A DNA stretch of 64,000 nucleotides from Streptococcus sp. 2342 (GCF_013276795.1 NZ_VMLR01000006.1:32197-96196), one strand, 5' to 3'. Counted from the first letter of the stretch, positions 1 to 10,108 are shown. The notes: generated by a model from the sequence alone, not told the origin. Numbers and translations are program-made.

Positions 1-1071
1 TGCCTCAACTCTGCGACTGCCGCTCTTGAGTTGATTTTGCGTGTTTTGGAAGTGGGGCCTGGTGATGAAGTCATCGTTCCAGCTATGACTTACACAGCTT
101 CATGTAGTGTCATCACGCACGTGGGAGCAACCCCTGTCATGGTGGATATCCAAGCAGATACGTTTGAGATGGACTATGATCTGCTGGAGCAAGCTATCAC
201 TGAGAAAACTAAGGTGATCATCCCAGTAGAGCTCGCAGGGATTGTTTGCGATTATGACCGTTTGTTCCAAGTCGTGGAGAAAAAACGTGATCTCTTTACT
301 GCGTCAAGCAAGTGGCAAAAAGCCTTTAACCGTATCGTGATTGTTTCTGATAGTGCCCATGCTTTGGGATCAACATATAAAGGACAACCAGCTGGTTCTA
401 TCGCTGACTTTACATCCTTCTCTTTCCATGCTGTTAAGAACTTTACAACAGCTGAGGGAGGAAGTGCGACTTGGAAAACAAGTCCAGCGATTGATGACGA
501 AGAGATGTACAAAGAATTCCAAATCCTTTCCCTTCACGGGCAAACTAAGGATGCTCTTGCCAAGATGCAACTGGGTTCATGGGAATACGATATCGTCACA
601 CCAGCCTACAAGTGCAATATGACAGATATAATGGCATCACTTGGATTGGTACAATTGGATCGTTACCCAAGTTTGCTTGGCCGTCGTAAGGACATCGTGG
701 ACCGTTATGATCGTGGTTTTGCAGGTTCTCGTATCTATCCATTGGCACACAAGACTGAAACTGTCGAATCTTCACGCCACCTCTACATCACCCATGTAGA
801 AGGAGCAAGTTTAGAAGAGCGCAACCTCATCATCCAAGAATTAGCCAAAGCAGGAATTGCAAGTAACGTCCACTACAAACCACTTCCGCTCTTGACAGCT
901 TATAAGAATCTTGGCTTTGATATGGCGAACTATCCTAAGGCTTATGCCTTCTTTGAAAATGAAATTACTCTCCCTCTTCATACTAAACTAAGCGATGAAG
1001 AAGTGGACTATATCATTGAGACTTTCAAAACAGTTTCTGAAAAAGTACTAGCTTCATCAAAAAAATTGTAA
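1..1071 (+). CDS. DegT/DnrJ/EryC1/StrS-family PLP aminotransferase, 5' end cut by the window
   Basis: The frame is open from base 1, so the true start lies left of the window and a TTG at 31 is internal. The visible 356 codons match the sugar/amino-acid aminotransferase fold of the DegT family. GPGDEVIVPAMTYTAS is the typical family N-terminal segment, DSAHALGS holds the Asp that contacts the PLP pyridine nitrogen, and SFHAVKNFTTAEGG contains the Lys expected to form the internal aldimine. Such enzymes transaminate nucleotide-linked keto-sugars, usually for capsule, glycan or surface polysaccharide synthesis. The substrate cannot be told from here and no partner gene is visible. The stop is followed within 8 bases by the promoter of the next transcript. 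Confidence 0.85.
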   Translation, partial: CLNSATAALELILRVLEVGPGDEVIVPAMTYTASCSVITHVGATPVMVDIQADTFEMDYDLLEQAITEKTKVIIPVELAGIVCDYDRLFQVVEKKRDLFTASSKWQKAFNRIVIVSDSAHALGSTYKGQPAGSIADFTSFSFHAVKNFTTAEGGSATWKTSPAIDDEEMYKEFQILSLHGQTKDALAKMQLGSWEYDIVTPAYKCNMTDIMASLGLVQLDRYPSLLGRRKDIVDRYDRGFAGSRIYPLAHKTETVESSRHLYITHVEGASLEERNLIIQELAKAGIASNVHYKPLPLLTAYKNLGFDMANYPKAYAFFENEITLPLHTKLSDEEVDYIIETFKTVSEKVLASSKKL

Positions 1072-1078
1072 AAAAGTC

Positions 1079-1107
1079 TTGACAAAGAAAAAACAAAGTA
1101 TTAAAAT
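1079..1107 (+). promoter_or_regulatory. Sigma-A promoter of the first tryptophan T-box leader
   Basis: TTGACA at 1079-1084 and TAAAAT at 1102-1107 are separated by exactly 17 bases. Transcription would start near 1114, directly before the T-box leader. The promoter begins 8 bases after the upstream stop codon. Confidence 0.75.
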
Positions 1108-1129
1108 AAGTTCAACAAATCAGAAAAGT

Positions 1130-1366
1130 AACTATTTTTGATCTTCAGGGAGCCTGTGGTGATTGTGAACAGGTGGTTGGAAGTAGTGAAAGTGGGCTGA
1201 TTTTAAAAATGAATTTGAAACAATGAAAATTCGGTGCGCACACCTTACAGTGCAACTTGTTGTTAGACAAGGCAGAGATGTAAAGGGATAGTCCCTTTAT
1301 AATTGAGGTGGCACCGCGTTACCAACGCCCTCACACGGAAGTATTTTCTGTGTGTGGGCTTTTTTC
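1130..1366 (+). promoter_or_regulatory. T-box riboswitch, probably tRNA-Trp responsive, upstream of the stand-alone trpB
   Basis: The conserved T-box AATTGAGGTGGCACCGCG sits at 1301-1318. It is followed by a terminator with arms GCCCTCACAC (1327-1336) and GTGTGTGGGC (1350-1359) and a T run. A stem I-like region precedes it, with arms AGCC at 1151 and GGGCT at 1194. A candidate UGG specifier is at 1193-1195, following GTGAAAG as in other T-box specifier loops. In this family uncharged tRNA pairs with the specifier and the T-box and prevents termination, so trpB at 1498 should be read when charged tRNA-Trp is scarce. Trp specificity is inferred from the candidate specifier and the downstream gene. 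Confidence 0.85.
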
Positions 1367-1497
1367 TATCCGTCATTTTGTTTATCTTTTATTAGGGCGT
1401 TAAGTCGCTTTGATGAACTTGAGTTCTATCTGCAGCTCCTTGCCTACTACTAAAAGCAAACAAAAAGTCGAATAAATACTGAAAGAGGAAAAATTTT

Positions 1498-2676
1498 ATG
1501 ACAACTAAAGGTTATTTTGGACAATTTGGTGGTAGTTTTGTACCGGAGCCGATTCAGGCTTTGTTGGATGAGTTGGAAGTGACATTTGAAAAGTACAAGG
1601 ATGATCCAGAATTTTTGGCAGAATTTCGCCATTACTTGAAGGACTATTCAGGTCGCGAAACACCGCTCTATTTTGCAGAAAGTTTGACAGAGCACCTAGG
1701 TGGTGCTAAGATTTATCTCAAGCGCGAAGACCTTAACCACCTTGGTTCTCACAAACTTAACAATGTTTTAGGACAAATTCTTCTTGCCAAACGTATGGGC
1801 AAAAAACGAGTGATCGCGGAAACAGGAGCTGGTCAGCACGGTGTTGCGACAGCAGCGGCTGCAGCCAAGTTTGGTATGGCCTGTGACGTCTACATGGGGG
1901 CAGAAGATGTGGAACGTCAACGTCTCAATGTTTTCCGTATGGAGATGATGGGAGCAACTGTTCATGCAGTTGAAACGGGAACACGAACTCTTAAGGATGC
2001 GGTTGATGCAGCCTTTGGAGCATGGATGAATGACCTTGAAGCCTTTTATGTTCTGGGATCTGCTGTGGGACCTCACCCATATCCAACCATTGTTCATGAG
2101 TTCCAAAAAGTCATCAGTGAAGAATCTCGCCGTCAAATCTTAGAAAAAGAAGGACGCTTACCAGACTATGTCATTGCTTGTGTAGGTGGTGGTTCTAATG
2201 CTATTGGTGCATTTTCTCAGTATGTGGCTGATGAAGAAGTTAAATTGGTTGGGGTCGAAGCTGCTGGTCACGGACTTGACACAGACAAGCACGCAGCTAC
2301 TATGACAAAAGGTAGTATCGGAATTGTCGACGGCATGAAGACTTATGCAGTCTTTAAGGAAGATGGAGAGTTGGCTCCAGTTTACTCTATCTCAGCTGGA
2401 TTGGACTATCCAGGGGTTGGCCCAGAACACGCCTACTTCAAAGATTCAGGTCGCGTGGAATATGTGGCTGCGACGGATGAAGAAGCTGTTCAGGCTCTCC
2501 TCCTTCTCAGCAAGACTGAAGGAATTATCCCAGCGATTGAAAGTTCGCACGCTATCGCAGAAGCAGTTAAACGTGCACCAAAACTAAGTAAAGATGATAT
2601 TATCATCATCAATGTCTCTGGTCGTGGAGACAAGGACGTAGCTGCGATTGCAGACTACCTAGAAGCTAAAAAATAA
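1498..2676 (+). CDS. trpB: Second tryptophan synthase beta chain, stand-alone copy
   Basis: A full-length TrpB of 392 aa that makes L-Trp from indole and L-Ser using [15 protein letters not shown] is the N-terminal hallmark. The PLP lysine lies in [14 protein letters not shown], where most TrpB have [10 protein letters not shown]. The catalytic Glu is in [13 protein letters not shown], and the phosphate-binding GGGSNA motif is present. It is not next to a trpA and is separate from the complete operon copy at 7470. The start ATG follows GAAAGAGG. A T-box leader controls it and a second T-box leader begins soon after its stop. It may use free indole, replace the operon copy under starvation, or act on another substrate; none of these can be decided from sequence alone. 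Confidence 0.9.
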   Translation: MTTKGYFGQFGGSFVPEPIQALLDELEVTFEKYKDDPEFLAEFRHYLKDYSGRETPLYFAESLTEHLGGAKIYLKREDLNHLGSHKLNNVLGQILLAKRMGKKRVIAETGAGQHGVATAAAAAKFGMACDVYMGAEDVERQRLNVFRMEMMGATVHAVETGTRTLKDAVDAAFGAWMNDLEAFYVLGSAVGPHPYPTIVHEFQKVISEESRRQILEKEGRLPDYVIACVGGGSNAIGAFSQYVADEEVKLVGVEAAGHGLDTDKHAATMTKGSIGIVDGMKTYAVFKEDGELAPVYSISAGLDYPGVGPEHAYFKDSGRVEYVAATDEEAVQALLLLSKTEGIIPAIESSHAIAEAVKRAPKLSKDDIIIINVSGRGDKDVAAIADYLEAKK

Positions 2677-2689
2677 AAGATGGAAAAAT

Positions 2690-2925
2690 TACAGTCTTTT
2701 CTCTCACAGAGAGCTTGTGGTTGCTGGAAACAAGCAGAGAAAGCTGTAAGGTTGGGTCCATCTGAAACAAGAGAAGAAAACATAATTCTCAAGGGAGTGC
2801 CCTTTATCGCACAGCCTGTTACAGAATCTTTCTAAGACAGGAATGAGAGATAGGAGAAATCCTATAATTGAGGTGGCACCGCGAATTTCGTCCTCACGCA
2901 AGTTATTTTGCGTGGGGTTTTTTAT
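2690..2925 (+). promoter_or_regulatory. Second T-box riboswitch, upstream of trpEGDCFBA
   Basis: The T-box AATTGAGGTGGCACCGCG recurs at 2866-2883. The terminator that follows has arms CCTCACGCA (2892-2900) and TGCGTGGGG (2909-2917) and a T run. GTTGGGTCC at 2751-2759 contains a candidate UGG specifier at 2753. I see no convincing promoter between the trpB stop at 2676 and this leader, so the leader may be read through from the first unit. The terminator lies about 285 bases before trpE, unusually far, because the folded element described next is in between. Confidence 0.82.
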
Positions 2926-2994
2926 ATATTTATCGTAGATATGGCTATCAGTTTTAAATTATGCTTCATCACTAGATAAATTTCTATAAAATAT

Positions 2995-3160
2995 TTGCGA
3001 ACGAAGTGAGCATTAAACCGCTATTTCCCGCCATAGTGGTATCTTAGAGAAGCAAAGATGCTTCTCTAGGACGGAATTTTTGAGACACATGGCTCAAAAA
3101 TTAGGGATGAAATTTCGGAGAAAGTTGCTCCCGTCCGCACTATTTAAGGGAAATAGAAAA
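2995..3160. other. Highly structured element (MITE-like or ncRNA) between T-box terminator and trpE
   Basis: Nested inverted repeats span about 136 bases. The outer arms are CTATTTCCC 3021-3029 and GGGAAATAG 3148-3156. The next pair is ATAGTG 3033-3038 with CACTAT 3138-3143, then GGACGG 3069-3074 with CCGTCC 3131-3136. Two local hairpins sit inside: AGAGAAGC/GCTTCTCT near 3046-3067 and TTTTTGAG/CTCAAAAA near 3078-3100. No reading frame is visible. The terminal inverted repeats suggest a small non-autonomous mobile element; the regular nested helices also suit a structured RNA. I do not recognise it as BOX, RUP or SPRITE. Confidence 0.6.
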
Positions 3161-3202
3161 AAGATAAAAAATTAAAAATAAGGAACTGAAAGGGAAATTA
3201 CA

Positions 3203-4564
3203 ATGGAACGAATCATTCATGGAGATGTCTTATCACCAATCTTGGCTTATATGCGCCTAAAGGGGCAACACAAGGTTATCTTAGAGAGTATTCCGAGAGA
3301 CAAGGAAACCGCTCGTTTTTCTATCCTAGCCTATAATCCAGTTTTTGAGATTAAGTTTGAAAATGGAGTCCTTTATCAAAATGGTCAAGTGATTGATCGG
3401 GATCCTTTGGATTTCCTTTATGAAGTGGCTCATAAGAGCCAGCACCATTCAGACCTACCTTTTGGTGGGGGAGCTATTGGCTTTGTTGGTTACGATATGA
3501 TTTCGCTCTATGAAGAAATTGGTCAAATCCCTGAGGATACCATTGGAACGCCAGACATGCATTTCTTTGTCTATGAGAGTTACATAGTTTTTGACCACAA
3601 GAAGGAAAAAATTCATGTTATAGAGGATGCTCTTTACAGCGAGCGCAGTCAAGAAGATTTGGAAGAAGCCTTGAACCAAGTGCTGGAGGAATTACGCATC
3701 CCTGCTCCAAATGAATTTGAAGATTTGGATTTATCTCCGCTGGACTTCAAACCGCATATCGCTCCTCAGAAGTTTGAGGAAATGGTGGAAACAGCTCGTG
3801 ACTTGATTCGTAACGGGGATATGTTCCAATGTGTACTCAGTCAGCGCTTCTCAGCAGAGGTTACTGGAAATCCATTTGACTTCTACAGAAATCTTCGCGT
3901 GACCAATCCATCTAATTATCTCTATTTCTATGATTTTGATGATTACCAAATCATCGGTGCCAGTCCTGAAAGTTTGGTTTCAGTCAAAAATGGCATCGTG
4001 ACAACCAATCCGATTGCGGGAACGAGACCAAGAGGGGCTACGGAAGAAGAGGACAAGGCCTTGGCGACAGATTTACTTTCTGATGAGAAGGAAACAGCAG
4101 AACATCGGATGCTAGTAGATTTGGGACGTAATGATATCGGTCGCATTTCTGAAACGGCCAGTGTCCAAGTTACTAAGTATATGGAAGTGGAGCTCTTCCG
4201 CTATGTCATGCATTTGACCAGCGTGGTCAAGGGGCGTTTGCTTCCAGAACTCACTGCAATGGATGCCTTGAAATCAACACTTCCTGCTGGAACAGTGTCA
4301 GGAGCACCAAAGATTCGTGCTATGAGACGCATCTATGAACTGGAAACGGAAAAACGTGGCGTATACGCAGGAGCGATTGGCTACTTGTCTGCGACAGGTG
4401 ATATGGATTTTGCCATTGCCATCCGAACTATGATTCTCAAAAATCAAACAGCTTATGTGCAGGCTGGGGCAGGGATTGTCTATGACTCCATCGCCCAAAA
4501 CGAATACCAAGAAACCATTAACAAGGCTAAATCTATGACTAGAATTGGAGAACTAAGACCATGA
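3203..4564 (+). CDS. trpE: Anthranilate synthase component I
   Basis: 453 aa. Converts chorismate and ammonia (delivered by TrpG) to anthranilate. The N-terminal third holds the Trp feedback site region with ILES near residue 28. The C-terminal chorismate-binding domain shows IAGTRPRGA, DEKETAEHRMLVDLGRND and LPAGTVSGAPKIRAM, which carry the chorismate and Mg ligands. The start ATG follows GGAACTGAAAGGGAAATTACA. It is the first gene of the seven-gene operon, and its stop TGA overlaps the ATG of trpG by four bases, which suggests translational coupling of the two subunits. Confidence 0.96.
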   Translation: MERIIHGDVLSPILAYMRLKGQHKVILESIPRDKETARFSILAYNPVFEIKFENGVLYQNGQVIDRDPLDFLYEVAHKSQHHSDLPFGGGAIGFVGYDMISLYEEIGQIPEDTIGTPDMHFFVYESYIVFDHKKEKIHVIEDALYSERSQEDLEEALNQVLEELRIPAPNEFEDLDLSPLDFKPHIAPQKFEEMVETARDLIRNGDMFQCVLSQRFSAEVTGNPFDFYRNLRVTNPSNYLYFYDFDDYQIIGASPESLVSVKNGIVTTNPIAGTRPRGATEEEDKALATDLLSDEKETAEHRMLVDLGRNDIGRISETASVQVTKYMEVELFRYVMHLTSVVKGRLLPELTAMDALKSTLPAGTVSGAPKIRAMRRIYELETEKRGVYAGAIGYLSATGDMDFAIAIRTMILKNQTAYVQAGAGIVYDSIAQNEYQETINKAKSMTRIGELRP

Positions 4565-5127
4565 TTTTATTGATTGACAACTATGATTCTTTTACCTATA
4601 ACTTGGCGCAATACATTGGGAATTTTGCAGAAGTGCAGGTCTTGAGAAATGATGATCCCAAGCTGTATGAAGAAGCTGAAAAAGCAGATGGTCTGGTCTT
4701 TTCTCCTGGTCCTGGTTGGCCAGTTGATGCTGGTAAGATGGAAGACATGATTCGTGACTTTGCAGTCAAGAAGCCGATTCTAGGGATTTGTTTGGGCCAC
4801 CAAGCCATTGCAGAAGTCTTTGGTGGTAAGCTAGGCTTGGCTCCAAAAGTCATGCATGGGAAACAGAGCAATATCAGCTTTGAAGCCCCATCTGTATTGT
4901 ATCAAGGCATTGAGGACGGCCGTGCGGTCATGCGTTACCACAGTATTTTGATTGAAGAAATGCCAGAAGACTTTGAAGTGACAGCTCGTTCGACTGATGA
5001 CCAAGCTATTATGGGAATTCAACACAAATCCCTTCCAATTTATGGATTCCAGTACCATCCAGAAAGTATCGGAACGCCAGATGGCTTGTCTTCTATTCGG
5101 AATTTTATCGAGAATGTTGTAAAGTGA
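4561..5127 (+). CDS. trpG: Anthranilate synthase component II, glutamine amidotransferase
   Basis: 188 aa class I glutamine amidotransferase that releases ammonia from Gln for Trp[15 protein letters not shown] at the N-terminus, the nucleophile Cys in [15 protein letters not shown] and the His/Glu of FQYHPES are all present. The length is that of a single-domain TrpG, not fused to TrpD. It overlaps trpE by four bases and trpD begins 11 bases later. In streptococci the same subunit can also serve p-aminobenzoate synthase, but the operon context makes tryptophan its main role. Confidence 0.96.
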   Translation: MILLIDNYDSFTYNLAQYIGNFAEVQVLRNDDPKLYEEAEKADGLVFSPGPGWPVDAGKMEDMIRDFAVKKPILGICLGHQAIAEVFGGKLGLAPKVMHGKQSNISFEAPSVLYQGIEDGRAVMRYHSILIEEMPEDFEVTARSTDDQAIMGIQHKSLPIYGFQYHPESIGTPDGLSSIRNFIENVVK

Positions 5128-5137
5128 GGAAACTAGG

Positions 5138-6142
5138 ATGAAAGAGATTATTGAAAAACTAGCAAAATTTGAAAATTTATCAGGTGTGGAAATGACGGAT
5201 GTCATTGAGCGTATCGTAACTGGGCGTGTAACGGAGGCGCAGATTGCTTCTCTCCTCTTAGCTCTTAAGATGAAGGGGGAAACACCTGAAGAACGCACAG
5301 CCATTGCCCAAGTCATGAGAGGGCATGCCCAACATATTCCAACTGAAATTCATGATGCTATGGACAACTGTGGTACAGGTGGGGACAAGTCTTTCAGTTT
5401 TAATATTTCCACAACTGCAGCCTTTGTCTTGGCTGGTGGCGGTATTCACATGGCCAAGCACGGTAACCGTTCGATTTCTTCTAAATCTGGTTCTGCAGAT
5501 GTTCTCGAAGCCTTGGGTATCAACCTAGACCTCAAACCAGCTGAACTAGGTAAGGTCTTTGATAAAACTGGCATCGTCTTTCTCTTTGCTAAAAATATGC
5601 ATCCAGCAATGAAATACATCATGCCAGCTCGTTTGGAATTGGGAATTCCAACGATTATGAACTTGACTGGTCCTCTGATTCACCCAATGGCTTTGGAAAC
5701 ACAGCTTCTTGGAATTAGTCGTCCAGAACTTCTAGAAAGTACAGCTCAGGTTTTGAAAAATATGGGTCGCAAGCGTGCCATCGTGGTTGCTGGGCCAGAA
5801 GGATTGGATGAAGCTGGCTTGAATGGAACAACTAAGATTGCTCTTCTTGAGAATGGCGAAATCAGCTTGTCAAGCTTTACTCCAGAGGATTTAGGGATGG
5901 AGCGTTACGCTATCGAAGATATCCGTGGTGGCAATGCTCAGGAAAATGCAGAAATTTTGCTCAGCGTTCTTAAAAATGAACCAAGTCCATTCTTGGAAAC
6001 GACAGTCTTAAATGCTGGTCTTGGTTTCTATGCTAATGGTAAGGTAGATAATATCAAGGAAGGAGTTGCCTTAGCTCGTCAAGTGATTGCTAGTGGCAAG
6101 GCTCTTGAAAAACTCAGACTGTTACAGGAGTACCAAAAATGA
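5138..6142 (+). CDS. trpD: Anthranilate phosphoribosyltransferase
   Basis: 334 aa. Transfers phosphoribose from PRPP to anthranilate, the second step of tryptophan synthesis. The PRPP-binding glycine-rich loop [17 protein letters not shown] is at about residues 76-93, and [20 protein letters not shown] follows as in the family. Length is typical. The start ATG follows GTGAGGAAACTAGG. The last codons overlap trpC by four bases (ATGA). Confidence 0.96.
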   Translation: MKEIIEKLAKFENLSGVEMTDVIERIVTGRVTEAQIASLLLALKMKGETPEERTAIAQVMRGHAQHIPTEIHDAMDNCGTGGDKSFSFNISTTAAFVLAGGGIHMAKHGNRSISSKSGSADVLEALGINLDLKPAELGKVFDKTGIVFLFAKNMHPAMKYIMPARLELGIPTIMNLTGPLIHPMALETQLLGISRPELLESTAQVLKNMGRKRAIVVAGPEGLDEAGLNGTTKIALLENGEISLSSFTPEDLGMERYAIEDIRGGNAQENAEILLSVLKNEPSPFLETTVLNAGLGFYANGKVDNIKEGVALARQVIASGKALEKLRLLQEYQK

Positions 6143-6906
6143 GTCAGGAATTTTTAGCACGAATTTTAGAGCAGAAGGCGAGTGAGGTGGAGCAGATGGA
6201 GCTGGAGGAAATCCAGCCCCTGCGCCAGACCTATCGCTTGGCTGACTATCTAAAGCAACACCAAGACCGCTTGCAGGTAATCGCTGAGGTCAAGAAAGCT
6301 AGCCCTAGTTTGGGAGATATCAATCTCGATGTGGATATTGTGCAACAGGCCCAGACTTATGAAGAAAACGGAGCAGTGATGATTTCTGTTTTGACAGATG
6401 AAGTTTTCTTTAAAGGGCATTTGGATTATCTACGGGAGATTTCCAGTCAGGTAAACATTCCGACGCTTAACAAGGACTTTATTATCGATGAAAAGCAAAT
6501 CATTCGAGCTCGCAATGCTGGTGCGACAGTCATCTTGCTCATCGTTGCAGCCTTGTCAGAAGAACGTCTCAAGGAACTTTATGACTATGCGACAGAGCTT
6601 GGTCTGGAAGTTTTAGTGGAGACTCACAATCTAGCTGAACTAGAAGTGGCTCACAGACTTGGTGCCCAGATTATCGGGGTCAATAACCGCAACTTGACCA
6701 CCTTTGAAGTTGACTTGCAGACCAGTGTAGACTTGGCTAAACATTTCAAAGATGATTGCTTGTACATTTCTGAATCTGCTATTTTCACAGGGCAGGATGC
6801 GGAACGAGTAGCATCATACTTTAATGGAATTTTAGTTGGGACAGCTCTTATGCAGGCAGAAGATGTAGCTCAGAGAATCAAGGAGTTGCAGATTGACAAA
6901 GGTTAA
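6139..6906 (+). CDS. trpC: Indole-3-glycerol phosphate synthase
   Basis: 255 aa TIM barrel that closes the indole ring from CdRP, with loss of CO2 and water. Recognised by [13 protein letters not shown] (catalytic Lys region), [12 protein letters not shown] (second catalytic Lys), [19 protein letters not shown] and SESAIF. It is a stand-alone protein, not fused to TrpF as in enterobacteria. It overlaps trpD at its start and trpF at its end, so translation is probably coupled throughout. Confidence 0.96.
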   Translation: MSQEFLARILEQKASEVEQMELEEIQPLRQTYRLADYLKQHQDRLQVIAEVKKASPSLGDINLDVDIVQQAQTYEENGAVMISVLTDEVFFKGHLDYLREISSQVNIPTLNKDFIIDEKQIIRARNAGATVILLIVAALSEERLKELYDYATELGLEVLVETHNLAELEVAHRLGAQIIGVNNRNLTTFEVDLQTSVDLAKHFKDDCLYISESAIFTGQDAERVASYFNGILVGTALMQAEDVAQRIKELQIDKG

Positions 6907-7492
6907 AATTTGCGGACTATCGACCAAAGAAGCGGTGGAAACAGCCGTCTCAGCAGGAGCCGACTACATCGGTTTTGTCTTTGCACCTAGTAAAAGACAG
7001 GTGACTTTGGATCAGGCTGCCGAGCTGGCAAAGCTTATTCCTGCAGATGTCAAAAAGGTTGGTGTGTTTGTTTCACCAAGTCGGGCAGAACTGCTAGAAG
7101 CGATTGAAAAAGTTGACTTGGACTTGATTCAAGTTCATGGTCAGGTGGCGGATGATTTGTTTGAGAATTTGCCTTGTGCCAGTATTCAGGCTGTGCAGGT
7201 GGATGGAGAGGGTCATGTGCCCAATTCTCAGGCAGACTATCTACTCTTTGATGCCCCTGTGGCAGGGAGTGGCCAGACCTTTGACTGGGGACAACTGGAT
7301 ACGACAGAATTAACTCAGCCCTTCTTTATCGCAGGTGGGCTTAATGAAGACAATGTAGTAAAAGCAATTCAACACTTTACTCCCTATGCAGTCGATGTAT
7401 CAAGCGGAGTGGAGACAGACGGACAAAAAGATCATGAAAAGATTAGAAGATTTATAGAGAGGGTAAAGCATGGCATATCAGGAACCAAATAA
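6893..7492 (+). CDS. trpF: Phosphoribosylanthranilate isomerase
   Basis: 199 aa TIM barrel catalysing the Amadori rearrangement of PRA to CdRP. KICGLS carries the catalytic Cys, VHGQ and [16 protein letters not shown] the substrate loops (Asp), and [10 protein letters not shown] the phosphate site. The start is TTG at 6893. The AAGGAG ribosome site at 6880-6885 sits seven bases before it and decides this start; it lies inside the end of trpC. The gene overlaps trpB at its 3' end. Confidence 0.94.
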   Translation: MTKVKICGLSTKEAVETAVSAGADYIGFVFAPSKRQVTLDQAAELAKLIPADVKKVGVFVSPSRAELLEAIEKVDLDLIQVHGQVADDLFENLPCASIQAVQVDGEGHVPNSQADYLLFDAPVAGSGQTFDWGQLDTTELTQPFFIAGGLNEDNVVKAIQHFTPYAVDVSSGVETDGQKDHEKIRRFIERVKHGISGTK

Positions 7493-8693
7493 AGATGGAT
7501 TTTACGGAAAATTCGGCGGACGTTTTGTCCCAGAAACATTGATGACAGCAGTTTTGGAGTTGGAGAAGGCTTACCGTGAAAGTCAGGCAGACCCAAGTTT
7601 CCAAGAGGAATTAAATCAGCTCTTACGTCAGTACGTAGGACGTGAAACTCCTCTTTACTACGCAAAAAACTTGACCCAGCATATTGGCGGAGCCAAGATT
7701 TATCTTAAACGTGAAGACCTTAACCATACAGGGGCTCACAAGATTAACAATGCCTTGGGACAAGTTCTTCTGGCTAAACGCATGGGTAAAAAGAAAATTA
7801 TCGCAGAAACAGGTGCTGGTCAGCACGGTGTAGCAACTGCAACAGCTGCAGCCCTCTTTAACATGGAATGTACTATCTACATGGGTGAGGAAGATGTCAA
7901 ACGCCAAGCCCTCAATGTCTTCCGTATGGAGCTTTTGGGAGCCAAGGTTGAGGCAGTGACAGATGGTTCGCGCGTGCTCAAGGATGCGGTCAATGCAGCC
8001 CTTCGTTCATGGGTAGCTAATATCGATGATACCCACTATATCCTTGGATCTGCCTTAGGACCTCATCCATTCCCAGAAATTGTTCGTGACTTCCAAAGTG
8101 TCATCGGTCGAGAAGCTAAACAACAGTACCGCGACTTGACAGGTCAAGATCTGCCAGATGCCTTAGTAGCCTGTGTTGGAGGTGGTTCAAATGCCATCGG
8201 TCTCTTCCATCCCTTTGTAGAAGATGAGTCTGTAGCTATGTATGGAGCTGAAGCAGCAGGGCTTGGTGTGGATACAGAGCACCACGCAGCTACCTTGACC
8301 AAGGGTCGCCCAGGTGTCCTTCACGGTTCCCTTATGGATGTGCTCCAAGATGCCCATGGTCAAATTCTTGAAGCCTTCTCTATTTCAGCAGGTTTGGACT
8401 ATCCTGGTATCGGTCCAGAACATTCTCACTACCACGATATTAAACGTGCTAGCTATGTCCCTGTGACGGACGAGGAAGCCTTGGAAGGATTCCAGCTCTT
8501 GTCTCGTGTGGAAGGGATTATCCCAGCCTTGGAATCTAGCCATGCTATCGCCTTTGCGGTGAAATTAGCCAAAGAACTGGGTCCAGACAAGTCCATGATT
8601 GTCTGTCTATCAGGTCGTGGGGACAAGGATGTGGTTCAAGTCAAGGACCGCTTGGAAGCAGATGCAGCAAAGAAGGGAGAAGCTCATGCCTAA
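7470..8693 (+). CDS. trpB: Tryptophan synthase beta chain (operon copy)
   Basis: 407 aa. PLP enzyme joining indole and serine. It shows the canonical [15 protein letters not shown] with the PLP lysine, [15 protein letters not shown] with the catalytic Glu, and GGGSNAIG. It lies directly upstream of trpA with an eight-base overlap, as expected for the alpha2beta2 complex with an indole tunnel. It is collinear with the stand-alone copy at 1498 but differs at the PLP-lysine segment (HTGAHK here, HLGSHK there) and carries a longer N-terminus and C-terminus. Confidence 0.96.
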   Translation: MAYQEPNKDGFYGKFGGRFVPETLMTAVLELEKAYRESQADPSFQEELNQLLRQYVGRETPLYYAKNLTQHIGGAKIYLKREDLNHTGAHKINNALGQVLLAKRMGKKKIIAETGAGQHGVATATAAALFNMECTIYMGEEDVKRQALNVFRMELLGAKVEAVTDGSRVLKDAVNAALRSWVANIDDTHYILGSALGPHPFPEIVRDFQSVIGREAKQQYRDLTGQDLPDALVACVGGGSNAIGLFHPFVEDESVAMYGAEAAGLGVDTEHHAATLTKGRPGVLHGSLMDVLQDAHGQILEAFSISAGLDYPGIGPEHSHYHDIKRASYVPVTDEEALEGFQLLSRVEGIIPALESSHAIAFAVKLAKELGPDKSMIVCLSGRGDKDVVQVKDRLEADAAKKGEAHA

Positions 8694-9462
8694 GACATTA
8701 ACAGAAAAATTGAATGCTATAAAAGCAGCTGGAAAAGGAATTTTCGTTCCCTATATCATGGCTGGAGACCACGAGAAAGGTTTGGATGGTCTCGGTGAAA
8801 CAATCCACTTTTTAGAAGATTTGAGTGTCTCTGCCATTGAAGTGGGTATTCCCTTTTCAGATCCTGTCGCAGATGGACCTGTTATCGAAGAAGCAGGCTT
8901 GCGCAGTCTAGCTCATGGTACTTCGACACAAGCTTTGGTTGAAACCTTGAAAACCATTGAAACAGAGATTCCACTGGTCATTATGACCTACTTCAACCCC
9001 CTCTTTCAGTACGGTGTGGAGAACTTTGTCAAAGATTTGGCAGATACAGCGGTTAAGGGATTGATTATCCCAGACCTGCCTCATGAACATGCTAACTTTG
9101 TAGAGCCTTTTTTGGCAGATACAGACATCGTCTTGATTCCTCTAGTTAGTTTGACGACAGGGATTGAGCGTCAGAAAGAGTTGATTGAAGGGGCAGAAGG
9201 TTTTGTCTATGCCGTTGCTATCAATGGGGTGACAGGGAAATCAGGCAATTACCGAGCAGATTTGGACAAGCACTTGGCACAATTGCATCAAGTGGCTGAC
9301 ATCCCCGTCTTGACAGGATTTGGTGTATCTAGTCAAGCCGATGTAGAACGCTTCAATGCGGTGTCAGATGGTGTTATCGTCGGTTCAAAAATCGTAAAAG
9401 CTCTCCACAAAGGAGAGCCGATTCAGGACTTTATCAAACAAGCAGTAGCTTACCAAAAATAA
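8686..9462 (+). CDS. trpA: Tryptophan synthase alpha chain
   Basis: 258 aa TIM barrel cleaving indole-3-glycerol phosphate to indole, which is channelled to TrpB. The family signatures are visible: [19 protein letters not shown] with the catalytic Asp, [19 protein letters not shown] and TGFGVSS for the phosphate. The ATG at 8686 is chosen because the family N-terminus [13 protein letters not shown] begins there and GAAGGGAGAAGC lies just upstream; longer in-frame sequence to 8599 is trpB coding. It is the last gene of the operon and its end overlaps the convergent cilC by 29 bases. Confidence 0.95.
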   Translation: MPKTLTEKLNAIKAAGKGIFVPYIMAGDHEKGLDGLGETIHFLEDLSVSAIEVGIPFSDPVADGPVIEEAGLRSLAHGTSTQALVETLKTIETEIPLVIMTYFNPLFQYGVENFVKDLADTAVKGLIIPDLPHEHANFVEPFLADTDIVLIPLVSLTTGIERQKELIEGAEGFVYAVAINGVTGKSGNYRADLDKHLAQLHQVADIPVLTGFGVSSQADVERFNAVSDGVIVGSKIVKALHKGEPIQDFIKQAVAYQK

Positions 9463-10093
9463 TCACACAAGTAGCGAGTAATAGGAAAGGCACGAAAGGA
9501 AGTCTTTCCTTTTTCTTTTGCAGGAGAAAGGCCAGAATCCCTGTTGCAGAAGCAAACTGAATCAAGATGAGTAATTCGGTCGCACTAAAGACGAGAGCAC
9601 AAGAAGCTAAAAAGAGAAAATCCCCTGCACCCATACGGATATCGATAAAATGAGCTAGAATTCCTAGGACAAGGAAAAAGACCATGACCAGATTCCAGCC
9701 TGAGTAGACCATTAGAGGCAGATGGAAAGTTATCCAGACCAGTAAGGGATATTCCTGATGGCGAAAGTCGTAGATGCCCAAGGTCAAACCAGCAGTGATT
9801 AGGATGACTTGCCCCAAGGAAAGAAAACCCCAAGACCAAGATAGAAAGAGGAGTCCTAAGCTTAGTTCAAAGAGGGCATACCAGACAGGATAAGGAGCCT
9901 TGCAGTAGCGACAGCGAAAGCGATTGAAGATCTGCGAGAGAATCGGAATCAAATCTAAGGGACGCAAGCGAGTCTGACAGGAATCGCAGTGACTAGCAGG
10001 TCGGATAATGGACTGCTCAGGAAAACGGTCAATGACCAAACCGAGAAAGGAAGCGAGAATGCTCCCAACAAGAAAAAAATAAAAATCAATCAT
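9434..10093 (-). CDS. cilC: Type 4 prepilin peptidase / N-methyltransferase of the competence pilus
   Basis: 219 aa polytopic membrane aspartic protease (A24 family) that cuts the leader of ComGC-type pseudopilins and methylates the new N-terminus. Two CxxC pairs (CDSC and CRYC) near residues 36-62 form the usual zinc-binding cytoplasmic loop. One catalytic Asp is in [11 protein letters not shown] and the second in [11 protein letters not shown] (family pattern GxGD). About seven hydrophobic segments are visible. A ComX combox lies 7 bases upstream of the ATG, so the gene belongs to the late competence regulon. Its 3' end runs into trpA from the other strand. Confidence 0.93.
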   Translation of the reverse strand: MIDFYFFLVGSILASFLGLVIDRFPEQSIIRPASHCDSCQTRLRPLDLIPILSQIFNRFRCRYCKAPYPVWYALFELSLGLLFLSWSWGFLSLGQVILITAGLTLGIYDFRHQEYPLLVWITFHLPLMVYSGWNLVMVFFLVLGILAHFIDIRMGAGDFLFLASCALVFSATELLILIQFASATGILAFLLQKKKERLPFVPFLLLATCVIIFGKLLLV

Positions 10094-10100
10094 ACTTATC

Positions 10101-10108
10101 TATTCGTA
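10101..10108 (-). promoter_or_regulatory. Combox (cin-box) for the ComX sigma factor
   Basis: On the minus strand the sequence TTTTTTACGAATA contains the exact combox TACGAATA preceded by the expected T-rich stretch. The box acts as the -10 of sigma-X promoters. Only 7 bases separate it from the cilC ATG, so the message would be nearly leaderless. Confidence 0.88.

Noticed and set aside
252..570. Overlapping frames inside the aminotransferase gene on both strands
   Set aside because: Shadows of a well-conserved gene; no ribosome site and no family likeness.
4831..5316. 161-codon minus-strand frame across trpG/trpD
   Set aside because: Antisense to two certain genes, no start site.
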